Below, piece after piece: positions 39,074 to 46,084 of a stretch of DNA of 49,944 bases. Every line of letters starts with the position of its first letter. Positions within the stretch are counted from its first letter, which is position 1. Where the stretch lies: contig JAFZQJ010000022.1 in the NCBI GenBank assembly GCA_017620395.1, positions 136,977-186,920 of the forward strand, written 5' to 3'. The notes under the pieces are model-generated. The model searched no databases. It was not told the origin of the DNA and saw only the letters and a program-made list of their open reading frames with translations. The stretch is from Clostridia bacterium. Its GTDB lineage: Bacteria > Bacillota > Clostridia > Oscillospirales > RGIG8002. The translations under genes were made by a program, and so were the position numbers.

Positions 39074-39126
39074 TTGTTAAAGCTTTGTGATGTTGAAAAA
39101 TTGTTTACCGGAGAGACAAAAAAGAG

Positions 39127-39155
39127 TTTACAACGCTTGTCTGTTGTGGTATAAT
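39127..39155 (+). promoter_or_regulatory. sigma-A promoter of tRNA-Arg
   Basis: TTTACA (39127-39132), 17 bp, perfect TATAAT (39150-39155), about 83 bp before the tRNA. Confidence 0.75.
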
Positions 39156-39237
39156 GATTAGGCTTTCGGGAACGGCGGACGTGTTGAAATCCTGTTGAAA
39201 ACGCGCTCAAAACCGTTGGAAAGTTTTTTTGAAAAAT

Positions 39238-39314
39238 CCGCCCGTGGCGCAGTTGGATAGCGCATCAGATTCCGATTCTGGGGGTCGGGGGTTCGAATCC
39301 CTTCGGGCGGGCCA
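39238..39314 (+). tRNA. tRNA-Arg (anticodon CCG)
   Basis: A 77-nt cloverleaf with acceptor CCGCCCG / CGGGCGG, discriminator G, encoded CCA, anticodon stem CAGAT / ATTCTG region with loop TTCCGAT, and T loop TTCGAAT. It stands alone and is followed with no gap by a terminator hairpin and array B. Confidence 0.94.
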
Positions 39315-39350
39315 TGCAAAAGGCGCTTGCGAAAGCAAGCGCCTTTTGCA
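39315..39350 (+). terminator. Perfect hairpin abutting the 3' end of tRNA-Arg
   Basis: TGCAAAAGGCGCTTGC, loop GAAA and its exact complement: 16 bp with a 4-nt loop. The outer eight bases equal those of the tRNA-Cys hairpin (20144-20179); the inner eight differ but still pair. Confidence 0.8.
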
Positions 39351-39523
39351 ATGATATCCGTTCCCTGCAGTCACGGATGATATACCCTGCGGGTATGATA
39401 TCCGCCGAGGCGGATGATATACGCCTGCGGCGTATAAAGGAACGGATACTATATCACATCGCTTCTGCGATATATCATGCCGCGCGACAGCGCGGTATAT
39501 CATACGGCGAAGCCGTATATCAT
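39351..39523 (+). repeat. Hairpin array B with ATGATAT / ATATCAT linkers, beside tRNA-Arg
   Basis: ATGATAT occurs at 39351, 39377, 39395 and 39414, with palindromes between (ACCC-TGC-GGGT; CCGCC-GA-GGCGG; then ACGCC-TGC-GGCGT). The junction GGAACGGATACTATATCA (39439-39456) follows, then ATATCAT at 39472, 39497 and 39517 with further palindromes (ATCGC-TTCT-GCGAT; CCGCGC-GACA-GCGCGG; ACGGC-GAA-GCCGT). CCGTTCC near the start is complementary to GGAACGG at the junction. Part order and length match array A (19970-20143). The gap 39524-39738 holds one doubtful 28-codon frame and the cotJC leader. Confidence 0.8.
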
Positions 39524-39596
39524 TGACATCACATAACATTCAGTTAAAACTATTCTGAATTAAATGATGTTATTATTAAAAACTAAAAATATATAA

Positions 39597-39683
39597 ATGT
39601 GGACTTCCCGACTCGACTACTATACCGGGTTTTACGAAAAGCTGCTCAGCCGGCTCGAAAACAGCGAAAGCATAACGGAATAA
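39597..39683 (+). CDS. Doubtful 28-codon open frame upstream of cotJC
   Basis: MWTSRLDYYTGFYEKLLSRL followed by ENSESITE. Codon choice in the frame resembles neighbouring genes (G/C at many third positions) while the flanks are A+T-rich, which argues for coding. Against it, no ribosome site precedes the ATG and I recognise no family. It may be a remnant or a micro-protein. Confidence 0.25.
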   Translation: MWTSRLDYYTGFYEKLLSRLENSESITE

Positions 39684-39712
39684 TCAGTATATATTCCCCG
39701 CAAAGCGCACAT

Positions 39713-39738
39713 AACAATACCGAAAGTGAGGTATTGTT
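39713..39738 (+). promoter_or_regulatory. Hairpin masking the cotJC ribosome site
   Basis: AACAATACC, loop GAAAGTGA, GGTATTGTT: a perfect 9-bp stem ending at the base before the ATG. Half of the GAGG ribosome site lies in the loop and half in the stem, so translation could depend on opening the hairpin. Confidence 0.55.
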
Positions 39739-40407
39739 ATGTTCAAACACGAAAAGAAACTGTTCCACCCGGTCGGCGTCGAACGCCCGAATCCGCAGTA
39801 TGCGGCGCTGCTGCACGAGCAGCTCGGCGGCTGCAACGGCGAGCTGAAGGCCGCGATGCAGTATATGGCGCAGAGCTTCAGGATCAAGGACACCGAGATC
39901 AAGGATCTGTTTATGGATATCGCCGCTGAAGAGCTCGGACACATGGAGATGGTCGCGGAAACGATAAACCTGCTCAACGGACACGACGTCGATTACCGCA
40001 CGGTTCCCGCGGGCGAGATACAGACACACGTGGTTCTCGGGCTAAACCCCGGGCTGATAAACGCTTCCGGATACTCCTGGACGGGCGACTACGTTTCCGT
40101 TACCGGCGACCTCTGCGCAGACCTGCTCTCGAATATCGCTTCCGAACAGCGCGCGAAGGTCGTCTATGAATACCTCTATCGCCAGATAGAAGACAAAAAG
40201 GTGCGCGAAACGATCGACTTCCTGCTCAACCGCGAGGAAGCCCACAACCAGATGTTCCGCGACGCCTTCAACAAGGTGCAGAACACCGGCTCTGACCGCG
40301 ACTTCGGCACGACGAAGGCGGCGAGAATGTATTTCAGTATGTCCGAGCCGTCGCCGAACAACAACCCGTTTTCCGATCCGCAGACGCATCAGCCGTCTTT
40401 CAAATAA
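39739..40407 (+). CDS. cotJC: Manganese catalase family protein, CotJC-like
   Basis: 222 residues. A four-helix ferritin-like fold with dimanganese ligands is visible: GELKAAMQYMAQSF (Glu), IAAEELGHMEMVAETI (Glu and His), NIASEQRAKVVYEYL (Glu) and NREEAHNQMFRDAF (Glu and His). Mn-catalases of this size in spore formers are called CotJC and occur in the spore coat; the activity is H2O2 breakdown. The cotJA and cotJB genes that often precede it are absent here. The start is fixed by GAGG 7 nt upstream, and a terminator follows. Confidence 0.88.
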   Translation: MFKHEKKLFHPVGVERPNPQYAALLHEQLGGCNGELKAAMQYMAQSFRIKDTEIKDLFMDIAAEELGHMEMVAETINLLNGHDVDYRTVPAGEIQTHVVLGLNPGLINASGYSWTGDYVSVTGDLCADLLSNIASEQRAKVVYEYLYRQIEDKKVRETIDFLLNREEAHNQMFRDAFNKVQNTGSDRDFGTTKAARMYFSMSEPSPNNNPFSDPQTHQPSFK

Positions 40408-40411
40408 AGCC

Positions 40412-40447
40412 AACGCCTCACAGTCACCCGTGAGGCGTTTAGTTTTA
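40412..40447. terminator. Terminator between cotJC and the ABC-F gene
   Basis: A 10-bp stem AACGCCTCAC / GTGAGGCGTT, 8-nt loop, then TAGTTTT on the plus strand; the converging ABC-F stop codon overlaps its tail. Confidence 0.75.
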
Positions 40448-41935
40448 CAGCTCCACCGTCTTCGCGGCGATCTTTTCGCAGAACGCTTTGTCGTGCTCGA
40501 CGAAGAGTATCGTCGGCTTGAACTTCAGCAGCAGCTCCTCGATCTGTATGCGCGAGATGACGTCGACGTAGTTCAGCGGCTCGTCCCATATATGCAGGTG
40601 CGCGTCCTCGCATAAGCTGCGTGCGATGAGCACCTTCTTTTTCTGCCCCGCGCTGAAATCCGCCATGTCCTTCTCAAACTGCACGCGCTTGAAGTCGAGC
40701 TTGCGCAGTATCGCCTTGAACAGACTCTCGTCGATCCCGCAGCTTTCCGCGTAGTCGGAAAGGTCGCCGCGCAGTCCGGACGTATCCTGCGGAACGTATG
40801 AGATCTTCAGCCCGCCGCCGACGGTCACGCCGCCCGTGTGCGGGACGTCCTGCCCGACGATGAGCTTCAGCAGACTCGACTTGCCGGAGCCGTTGCCGCC
40901 GAGCAGCGCGATGCGGTCGCCCTTCTCCACCGTGAAGCTCACACCGGAGCAGACGGCTCCGCCGCCGTAATCGACGGAGACGCCGTCCAGCGTCACGAGC
41001 CGCCGCGAGCGGTATTCGCTCTGGCGTATCTTCAGCGCGTCGGAGACCTCGATATCCCTCAGCAGCGTTTCTTTTTCCTCTAAGGCGCGGTTTTGCCTGC
41101 GCTCGAGGTTTTTCCTGCGCTGCTGCATACGGCGCGACTGCTCGGCGATATACGCCCTGCCGCCGCATTCGTTATACTTCTCGCGGTCCTTTATATTGCC
41201 TATCTTTTCGCTTTCGACCTTTTCCGCCCACTGACGCGACTGCCGCGCCGAAGCTTCAAGCCGCTTTATATCCGAGCGTAGACGCGCGTTGCGCTCAAGC
41301 TCGTAGTTATCCCGCATCTCTTTGTTGCGGTACCACGAGGAAAAGTCGCCCTTGCAGATCTCTATCCCCGTACGGTTTATCGAGAGGACGTGGTCGACGC
41401 AGCCGTCGAGGAAGGCGCGGTCGTGCGAGACGAGGATAAAGCCCTTTTTGGAATTCAGATAGCGGCTGACCTGTTCCCTGCCGCGCATATCGAGGTGGTT
41501 CGTCGGCTCGTCGATGAGCAGGAATCTGTTATCCTTCAGGAACATCAGCGCGAGAAGCACCTTCGTCTGCTCCCCCTTCGACAGCGTGGAAAACGGGCGG
41601 TAAAGCGCGCCTTCGTCCACGTCGAGCAGGCCGAGCTCGCGCTTCAGGCGCCAGAGCTCGAAGTCCGGACAGACGCTCCGCGCCGCCTCAAGCGTATTCG
41701 CGTCGGGATCCGCCACTTCGTAAGGGAAATACTCGAATTCGACGGAGGCGGAAATACTGCCGATATAATCGTATTCGCCCATCAGCAGCTTCAGGAATGT
41801 GGTCTTTCCCCTGCCGTTGCGGCCGGTGAAGCCGAGCTTCCAGTCGGTGTCGATCTGAAAGCTGACGTTTTCAAATATGTTGTCGAAGCTTCCTTCGTAG
41901 GCGAAGGTCAGCTCCGAGACGTTTATCAATGACAT
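40445..41935 (-). CDS. ABC-F ribosomal protection protein, Lsa-like
   Basis: 496 residues, two ABC domains and no membrane part. Domain 1 has Walker A GFTGRNGRGKTT, signature LSKGEQTKV and Walker B LLIDEPTNHLD. Domain 2 has LLGGNGSGKSS, FSAGQKKKV and HIWDEPLNYVDV. A long basic linker (about 185-300) would form the interdomain arm that reaches the peptidyl-transferase centre. The start MSLINVSELTFAYEGSFDNIF with NVSFQIDTDWKLGFTGRNG is close to Lsa-type proteins, which remove lincosamides, streptogramin A and pleuromutilins from the ribosome. Resistance is inferred. The leader (41936-42157) holds a short peptide and a terminator. Confidence 0.92.
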   Translation of the reverse strand: MSLINVSELTFAYEGSFDNIFENVSFQIDTDWKLGFTGRNGRGKTTFLKLLMGEYDYIGSISASVEFEYFPYEVADPDANTLEAARSVCPDFELWRLKRELGLLDVDEGALYRPFSTLSKGEQTKVLLALMFLKDNRFLLIDEPTNHLDMRGREQVSRYLNSKKGFILVSHDRAFLDGCVDHVLSINRTGIEICKGDFSSWYRNKEMRDNYELERNARLRSDIKRLEASARQSRQWAEKVESEKIGNIKDREKYNECGGRAYIAEQSRRMQQRRKNLERRQNRALEEKETLLRDIEVSDALKIRQSEYRSRRLVTLDGVSVDYGGGAVCSGVSFTVEKGDRIALLGGNGSGKSSLLKLIVGQDVPHTGGVTVGGGLKISYVPQDTSGLRGDLSDYAESCGIDESLFKAILRKLDFKRVQFEKDMADFSAGQKKKVLIARSLCEDAHLHIWDEPLNYVDVISRIQIEELLLKFKPTILFVEHDKAFCEKIAAKTVEL

Positions 41936-41954
41936 AGGTTTCTCCTTTTAACTT

Positions 41955-41989
41955 AACAAAATCGGCCGCGGAAAGTCTCCGCAGCCGAT
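41955..41989 (-). terminator. Attenuator terminator before the ABC-F gene
   Basis: ATCGGC-C-GCGGA / TCCGC-A-GCCGAT stem (11 pairs, one mismatch), 5-nt loop, then TTTTGTT on the minus strand, ending about 20 nt before the AAAGGAG ribosome site. A second GC-rich hairpin with TTTT (CGCCCGAAAGGGGCG, 42004-42020) lies just upstream, and a GCGGCG-TAA-CGCCGC hairpin at 42075-42089. Confidence 0.75.
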
Positions 41990-42114
41990 GCAAGTCAAAA
42001 GCGCCCCTTTCGGGCGTTATGAAGCGACACGGTCGGAGAAGTACACGCTTCCCGCTGACCGGCAGAACGAACAAGCGGCGTTACGCCGCGCAGTCCGTAT
42101 TCATCCGCCGATTA

Positions 42115-42135
42115 TCAGCAAGAAAACCTGTACAT
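42115..42135 (-). CDS. Leader peptide MYRFSC of the ABC-F attenuator
   Basis: A six-codon frame ATG TAC AGG TTT TCT TGC TGA near the start of the leader, with AAAGGG 8 nt upstream. A ribosome stalled on it by an antibiotic could change pairing downstream and prevent termination at 41955-41989. A second tiny frame (MNTDCAA) lies at 42082-42105 with a poorer ribosome site. Confidence 0.55.
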   Translation of the reverse strand: MYRFSC

Positions 42136-42163
42136 TCTCCCATCCCTTTCGCTTGTTTTAATC

Positions 42164-42192
42164 ATTATACCACGCACGCGGCGTAATGTCAA
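42164..42192 (-). promoter_or_regulatory. Consensus sigma-A promoter of the ABC-F leader
   Basis: On the minus strand perfect TTGACA (42192-42187), 17 bp, perfect TATAAT (42169-42164). It begins 11 bp after the glmS stop; there is no terminator between, so glmS read-through would also enter the leader. Confidence 0.85.
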
Positions 42193-42202
42193 TAACGTCT
42201 CC

Positions 42203-44029
42203 TCATTCGACCGTCACGGATTTGGCGAGGTTCTTCGGCTTGTCGACGTCGCAGCCGTTCGCCTTCGCGACGTAGTACGCGAAGAGCTGCAGCGGCACGG
42301 TCTCCGGCACCGGCAGAAGCATCGGGTCGGTGCGCGGAATATATATCACGTCGTCCGCCTCGGTCAGCATACGCTTATCGCCTTCAAGGGCGACGCCGAG
42401 CACGCGCGCGCCGCGCGCCTTCACCTCGCGTATGTTGCCGGCGGTCTTTTCGTAAAGCTCTTTCCTGCAGGCGAGGGCGATGACGAGCCGCCCTTCGTCG
42501 ATAAGCGCGATGGTGCCGTGCTTCAGCTCGCCCGCGGCGTACGCTTCGGAGTGGATGTAGCTTATCTCTTTCAGCTTCAGCGACGCTTCGAGGCAGACGG
42601 CGTAATCGAGGTTTCTGCCGATAAAGAAGAGCGAGGCGTTATCCTTGTATTTGCGCGCGAGGCGTTCTATCCGGCTGTTCATGTCTATCGCGCGCTGGCA
42701 GCGTTCCGGAAGCGACGCGATGCCGCGCACGAGCTCGGCGCGGCGCTTATCGTCGAGCCTGCCGAGCTTATCCGCCATATATACCGCGAGCATCGTCAGC
42801 ACCGCGACCTGCGTGGTGTAGCCCTTCGTGGTGGCGACGGCGATCTCCGGACCCGCCCAGGTGTAAAGCACCGCGTCCGCGGTCTTCGCTACCGTGCTGT
42901 CGACAACGTTCACTATGCCGACGGTCTTCGCGCCGAGGCGCTTGCATTCGCGGAGCGCGGCGATAGTGTCCGCCGTTTCGCCCGACTGCGATATTATGAT
43001 CACGAGGGTGCGTTCGTCGATGATCGGATCGCGGTAGCGCAGCTCGCTGGCGACTTCAACACGCACGGGAACGCGGCAGAGCGATTCTATAAGGTCGCGC
43101 CCGACGCAGCCGGCGTGATAGGCGGAGCCGCAGGCGGTTATCACTACGCCGGTCATGCTCCGCAGCCATTCGTCGGAAAGCCCGAGCCCTTCAAGCTCGA
43201 CGCGTCCGTTTTTCAGCCGCGGCTCTATCGCCGCGCGGAGCGCGTTCGGCTGCTCCATTATCTCCTTGAGCATGAAATGCTCGTAGCCGCCCTTTTCCGC
43301 CGCCTCGACAGACCAGGTAACGCGCGACGCCTTCTTCGCGATCTCGCGCCCCGCGGGGTCGAAAACGGTGAGCGAATCCGGCTTGATGAGCGCGAACTCG
43401 CCGTCCTCGAGGTAGATGACGGTGCGTGTGTGGCATATCAGCGCGGTCACGTCGGATGCGAAGTAGCCCGCGCCCGCGCCGACGCCGAGGATGAGCGGAC
43501 TCGCACAGCGCACCGCGGCGAGCGTGTCCGGATACTCCGAGCAGATTATCCCGAGCGCGTATGAGCCCTCGAGCCGCGCGACCGTCTTCATAACCGTCTT
43601 TTTCAGGTCGCCGTTGTAGTACATCTCGAGCAGATGCGCCACGACCTCGGTGTCGGTGTCGCTGCTGAAGGAGTAGCCCTTTTTGATAAGCTCCTCGCGC
43701 AGCGCGGCGTAGTTCTCGATTATGCCGTTATGCACGACGGCGAAGCGCCCGTCGTTCGAAACGTGCGGGTGCGCGTTCTGCTCCGTCGGCGCGCCGTGAG
43801 TCGCCCAGCGCGTGTGTCCGACGCCGCAGACGCCCCTGACCTTCGCGCCGTTTTCGGTCAGCGCGCAGAGGTTCTCGAGCCGCCCGGAAGCGCGGACGGC
43901 GTCTATCTCCCCGCCGTTTATGACCGCAAGGCCCGCGGAGTCGTAGCCCCTGTATTCAAGCTTTTTCAGCCCTTCCAACAATACCGGAGCCGCCTGCTCC
44001 GTTCCCGTAAAACCGACTATCCCGCACAT
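42203..44029 (-). CDS. glmS: Glutamine:fructose-6-phosphate aminotransferase (isomerising)
   Basis: 608 residues, normal length. The glutaminase domain starts with the nucleophile Cys after the initiator (MCGIVGFTG) and has GVGHTRWATHG and DTEVVAHLLE; two SIS isomerase domains follow (VVITACGSAYHAG, IIISQSGETADT; then ELKHGTIALIDEG). The C-terminus is DKPKNLAKSVTVE, the family's standard end. It makes glucosamine-6-phosphate for peptidoglycan. AAGGAGGA precedes the ATG. Only 64 nt separate it from the upstream gene's stop, so there is no room for a glmS ribozyme. Confidence 0.97.
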   Translation of the reverse strand: MCGIVGFTGTEQAAPVLLEGLKKLEYRGYDSAGLAVINGGEIDAVRASGRLENLCALTENGAKVRGVCGVGHTRWATHGAPTEQNAHPHVSNDGRFAVVHNGIIENYAALREELIKKGYSFSSDTDTEVVAHLLEMYYNGDLKKTVMKTVARLEGSYALGIICSEYPDTLAAVRCASPLILGVGAGAGYFASDVTALICHTRTVIYLEDGEFALIKPDSLTVFDPAGREIAKKASRVTWSVEAAEKGGYEHFMLKEIMEQPNALRAAIEPRLKNGRVELEGLGLSDEWLRSMTGVVITACGSAYHAGCVGRDLIESLCRVPVRVEVASELRYRDPIIDERTLVIIISQSGETADTIAALRECKRLGAKTVGIVNVVDSTVAKTADAVLYTWAGPEIAVATTKGYTTQVAVLTMLAVYMADKLGRLDDKRRAELVRGIASLPERCQRAIDMNSRIERLARKYKDNASLFFIGRNLDYAVCLEASLKLKEISYIHSEAYAAGELKHGTIALIDEGRLVIALACRKELYEKTAGNIREVKARGARVLGVALEGDKRMLTEADDVIYIPRTDPMLLPVPETVPLQLFAYYVAKANGCDVDKPKNLAKSVTVE

Positions 44030-44061
44030 CGGGGTTCCTCCTTATGCCGTGAAAGAAAAGC

Positions 44062-44085
44062 AAAAAGCGCCGGAGGGCGCTTTTT
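44062..44085. terminator. Terminator after the M18 aminopeptidase gene
   Basis: AAAAAGCGCC / GGCGCTTTTT with a 4-nt loop, between the peptidase stop and the glmS ribosome site. Confidence 0.8.
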
Positions 44086-44093
44086 GAGTGCGA

Positions 44094-45497
44094 TTATTTC
44101 CTGTCGAACTCCGCGAAAGCGCGGTAGGTCATATAAACGTCGTTGACCGAGGAAAGCTCGAACGGCGCGTGCATCGAGAGTATCGGAACGCCGACGTCGA
44201 CGGTATCGACGTCGCGCTCGGCGATGTACTTCGCGATGGTTCCGCCGCCGCCTCCGTCGACCTTGCCGAGGTTGCCGGTCTGCCAGACGACCTTGCCCGC
44301 GTCAAGGAAGGCGCGGACGTAGCCGAGGAATTCGGCTGACGCGTCGGAGGTGCCGTATTTGCCGCCGCTGCCGGTGTATTTCGTGATGATAACGCCGTAG
44401 TTCAGCTTCGCGGAATTGCGTCTGTCCATCGTTTCGGGGTAGTTCGGGTCGAACGCCGCGTTGACGTCGGCGGAGAGGCACTTGGAGTTTGCGAGGACGG
44501 TATACATCGGCGCGCCCTCGGCGTCAGCCAGCTCGTTGACGAAGTTGACGACGTAGTCGCTCTGCATACCGGTGTTGCCGTCGCTGCCCGTCTCCTCCTT
44601 GTCGGTGAGGACGCAGACGAGCGTATGCTCGGGCGCCTTCGCCTCGAGGATGGCGCGGAGCGCGGTGTAGGCGCAGACGCGGTCGTCCTGGCCGTAGGAG
44701 CCGATCATGCTCTCGTCGAAGCCGACGAAGGACGCCTTGACGGCGGGCACGATCTCAAGCTCGGCGGAGAGGAAGTCGTCCTCAATGATGCCGTATTTCT
44801 CGTTAAGCAGGCGCATGACGTTCAGCTTGACCTTGTCGCCGACCTTTTCGTCCGCGAAGGGCATACTGCCGATGATCACGTTGAGGTTTTCCGCCGGGAA
44901 GGCTTCGGTGACCTTCTTGCTCATCTGGTCCCTGCCGAGGTGCGGCAGGATGTCGGTGATGCAGAAGACCGGCTCGCCGGGCTCTTCGCCGATGCGGACG
45001 GTGACCTTTTTGCCGTCCTTTTTGACGACGACGCCGTGAAGCGAAAGCGGAATGGTCATCCACTGATACTTCTTGATTCCGCCGTAGTAGTGAGTCTTGA
45101 AGAACGCAAGCTCGCTGTCCTCGTAAAGCGGTACCTGCTTGAGATCGAGGCGCGGCGAGTCAATATGCGCGATGGTAAAAAAGACGCCGTCGGCGATCGG
45201 TTTTTTGCCCTTGACGGCGAACATGACCGCCTTGTCGCGGTTGATCTTATAGAATCTGTCCCCCGCCTTGTACTTTTTGCCCGCGGCGTACGCCTTGAAG
45301 CCGGCGGCTTCGGCGATGCGCACGGACTCGACGACGGCTTCGCGCTCCGTCTTCGCGGCGTTCAGGAAGCCGATGTAGTCGGCGGCGAACGCCTTCGCCT
45401 TTTTCAGTTCGGCGGCGGAAGCGGCTTCAAACGCGCTCTTCGGCGCGGAAAGCAGCTTTTCCTTGAGTTTTTCGCCTTTGGTTTTTTCGTTTGCCAT
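44094..45497 (-). CDS. M18 family zinc aminopeptidase
   Basis: 467 residues. The M18 metal ligands are visible: TIAHIDSPRLDLK (His and Asp), YGQDDRVCAYTAL (bridging Asp), TDKEETGSDGNTG (general-base Glu and ligand Glu), LSADVNAAFDPNYPE (Asp), and a final SMHAPFELSSVND (His). These cytoplasmic dodecamers remove acidic or neutral N-terminal residues from peptides. The ATG at 45497 is preferred over that at 45506, which directly abuts GGAGG. It is the last gene of the DUF951-prfA-tsaC-coaE-transglycosylase run. Confidence 0.94.
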   Translation of the reverse strand: MANEKTKGEKLKEKLLSAPKSAFEAASAAELKKAKAFAADYIGFLNAAKTEREAVVESVRIAEAAGFKAYAAGKKYKAGDRFYKINRDKAVMFAVKGKKPIADGVFFTIAHIDSPRLDLKQVPLYEDSELAFFKTHYYGGIKKYQWMTIPLSLHGVVVKKDGKKVTVRIGEEPGEPVFCITDILPHLGRDQMSKKVTEAFPAENLNVIIGSMPFADEKVGDKVKLNVMRLLNEKYGIIEDDFLSAELEIVPAVKASFVGFDESMIGSYGQDDRVCAYTALRAILEAKAPEHTLVCVLTDKEETGSDGNTGMQSDYVVNFVNELADAEGAPMYTVLANSKCLSADVNAAFDPNYPETMDRRNSAKLNYGVIITKYTGSGGKYGTSDASAEFLGYVRAFLDAGKVVWQTGNLGKVDGGGGGTIAKYIAERDVDTVDVGVPILSMHAPFELSSVNDVYMTYRAFAEFDRK

Positions 45498-45502
45498 TTT
45501 TA

Positions 45503-46084
45503 TCATCCTCCGTAGTATAATTCTCTGTATTTATCCGTTGCGGCGTTGACGCGCTTGACGAAGTTTTCCGTCTCTTTGAACGGTATCGTGTGCAGCGTCA
45601 TGCCGTCGGCAGAATACGCTTCGTCCCGAAGCCACTTTCTGACGTTGCCCCAGCCGGCGTTATACGCGGCGAGCGCGGTGTCCATATTGCCGAATTCGTC
45701 GTACATCCAGCGCAGCAGCATACAACCGAACGCGATATTCGTTTCCGGATCGTACAGGTCGGCGTCTTCGGAAAGCTTGCCGCCGCTGTGCGCCGCGACC
45801 TTGCGCGCGGTGTCCGGCATGAGCTGCATCAGTCCGATCGCGCCGGCGGAAGAAACGACGCCCGGACGGAAGCTGCTCTCCGTCTTTATCACGGCGAAGA
45901 CAAGCTCGGGTTCGAGGCCGTTTTCATCAGCGTACTTCTCGACGTATTCGCGGTATTTCGGCGGATAGGTCGACTTTTCGATGAGCCGGCCGGCAAAGTA
46001 CACACCGAATCCGGCGATTATCAGCAAAAGCGTAAGAAAGACGGCGACGGCTGACTTCCTTATCTTACAGCGTTTTCGCGACAT
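45503..46084 (-). CDS. Lytic transglycosylase (SLT domain), membrane-anchored
   Basis: 193 residues. A basic start (MSRKRCKIRKSA) and one membrane segment (about 12-32) place the SLT domain outside the cell. The domain shows LVFAVIKTESSFRPGVVSSAGAIGLMQLMPDTA with the catalytic Glu in KTES, NIAFGCMLLRWM and ALAAYNAGWGNVRKWL. It cuts peptidoglycan glycan strands to give 1,6-anhydro ends. The start overlaps the coaE end by 20 nt; 5 nt separate its stop from the M18 peptidase start. Confidence 0.93.
   Translation of the reverse strand: MSRKRCKIRKSAVAVFLTLLLIIAGFGVYFAGRLIEKSTYPPKYREYVEKYADENGLEPELVFAVIKTESSFRPGVVSSAGAIGLMQLMPDTARKVAAHSGGKLSEDADLYDPETNIAFGCMLLRWMYDEFGNMDTALAAYNAGWGNVRKWLRDEAYSADGMTLHTIPFKETENFVKRVNAATDKYRELYYGG

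Noticed and set aside
39351..39523. CRISPR array at the ATGATAT repeats
   Set aside because: The repeated unit is only 7 nt, changes orientation halfway, and the segments between are self-complementary; there are no cas genes.
44030..44093. glmS ribozyme upstream of glmS
   Set aside because: Only 64 nt lie between the peptidase stop and glmS, most of it a terminator hairpin and the ribosome site; a glmS ribozyme needs well over 100 nt.
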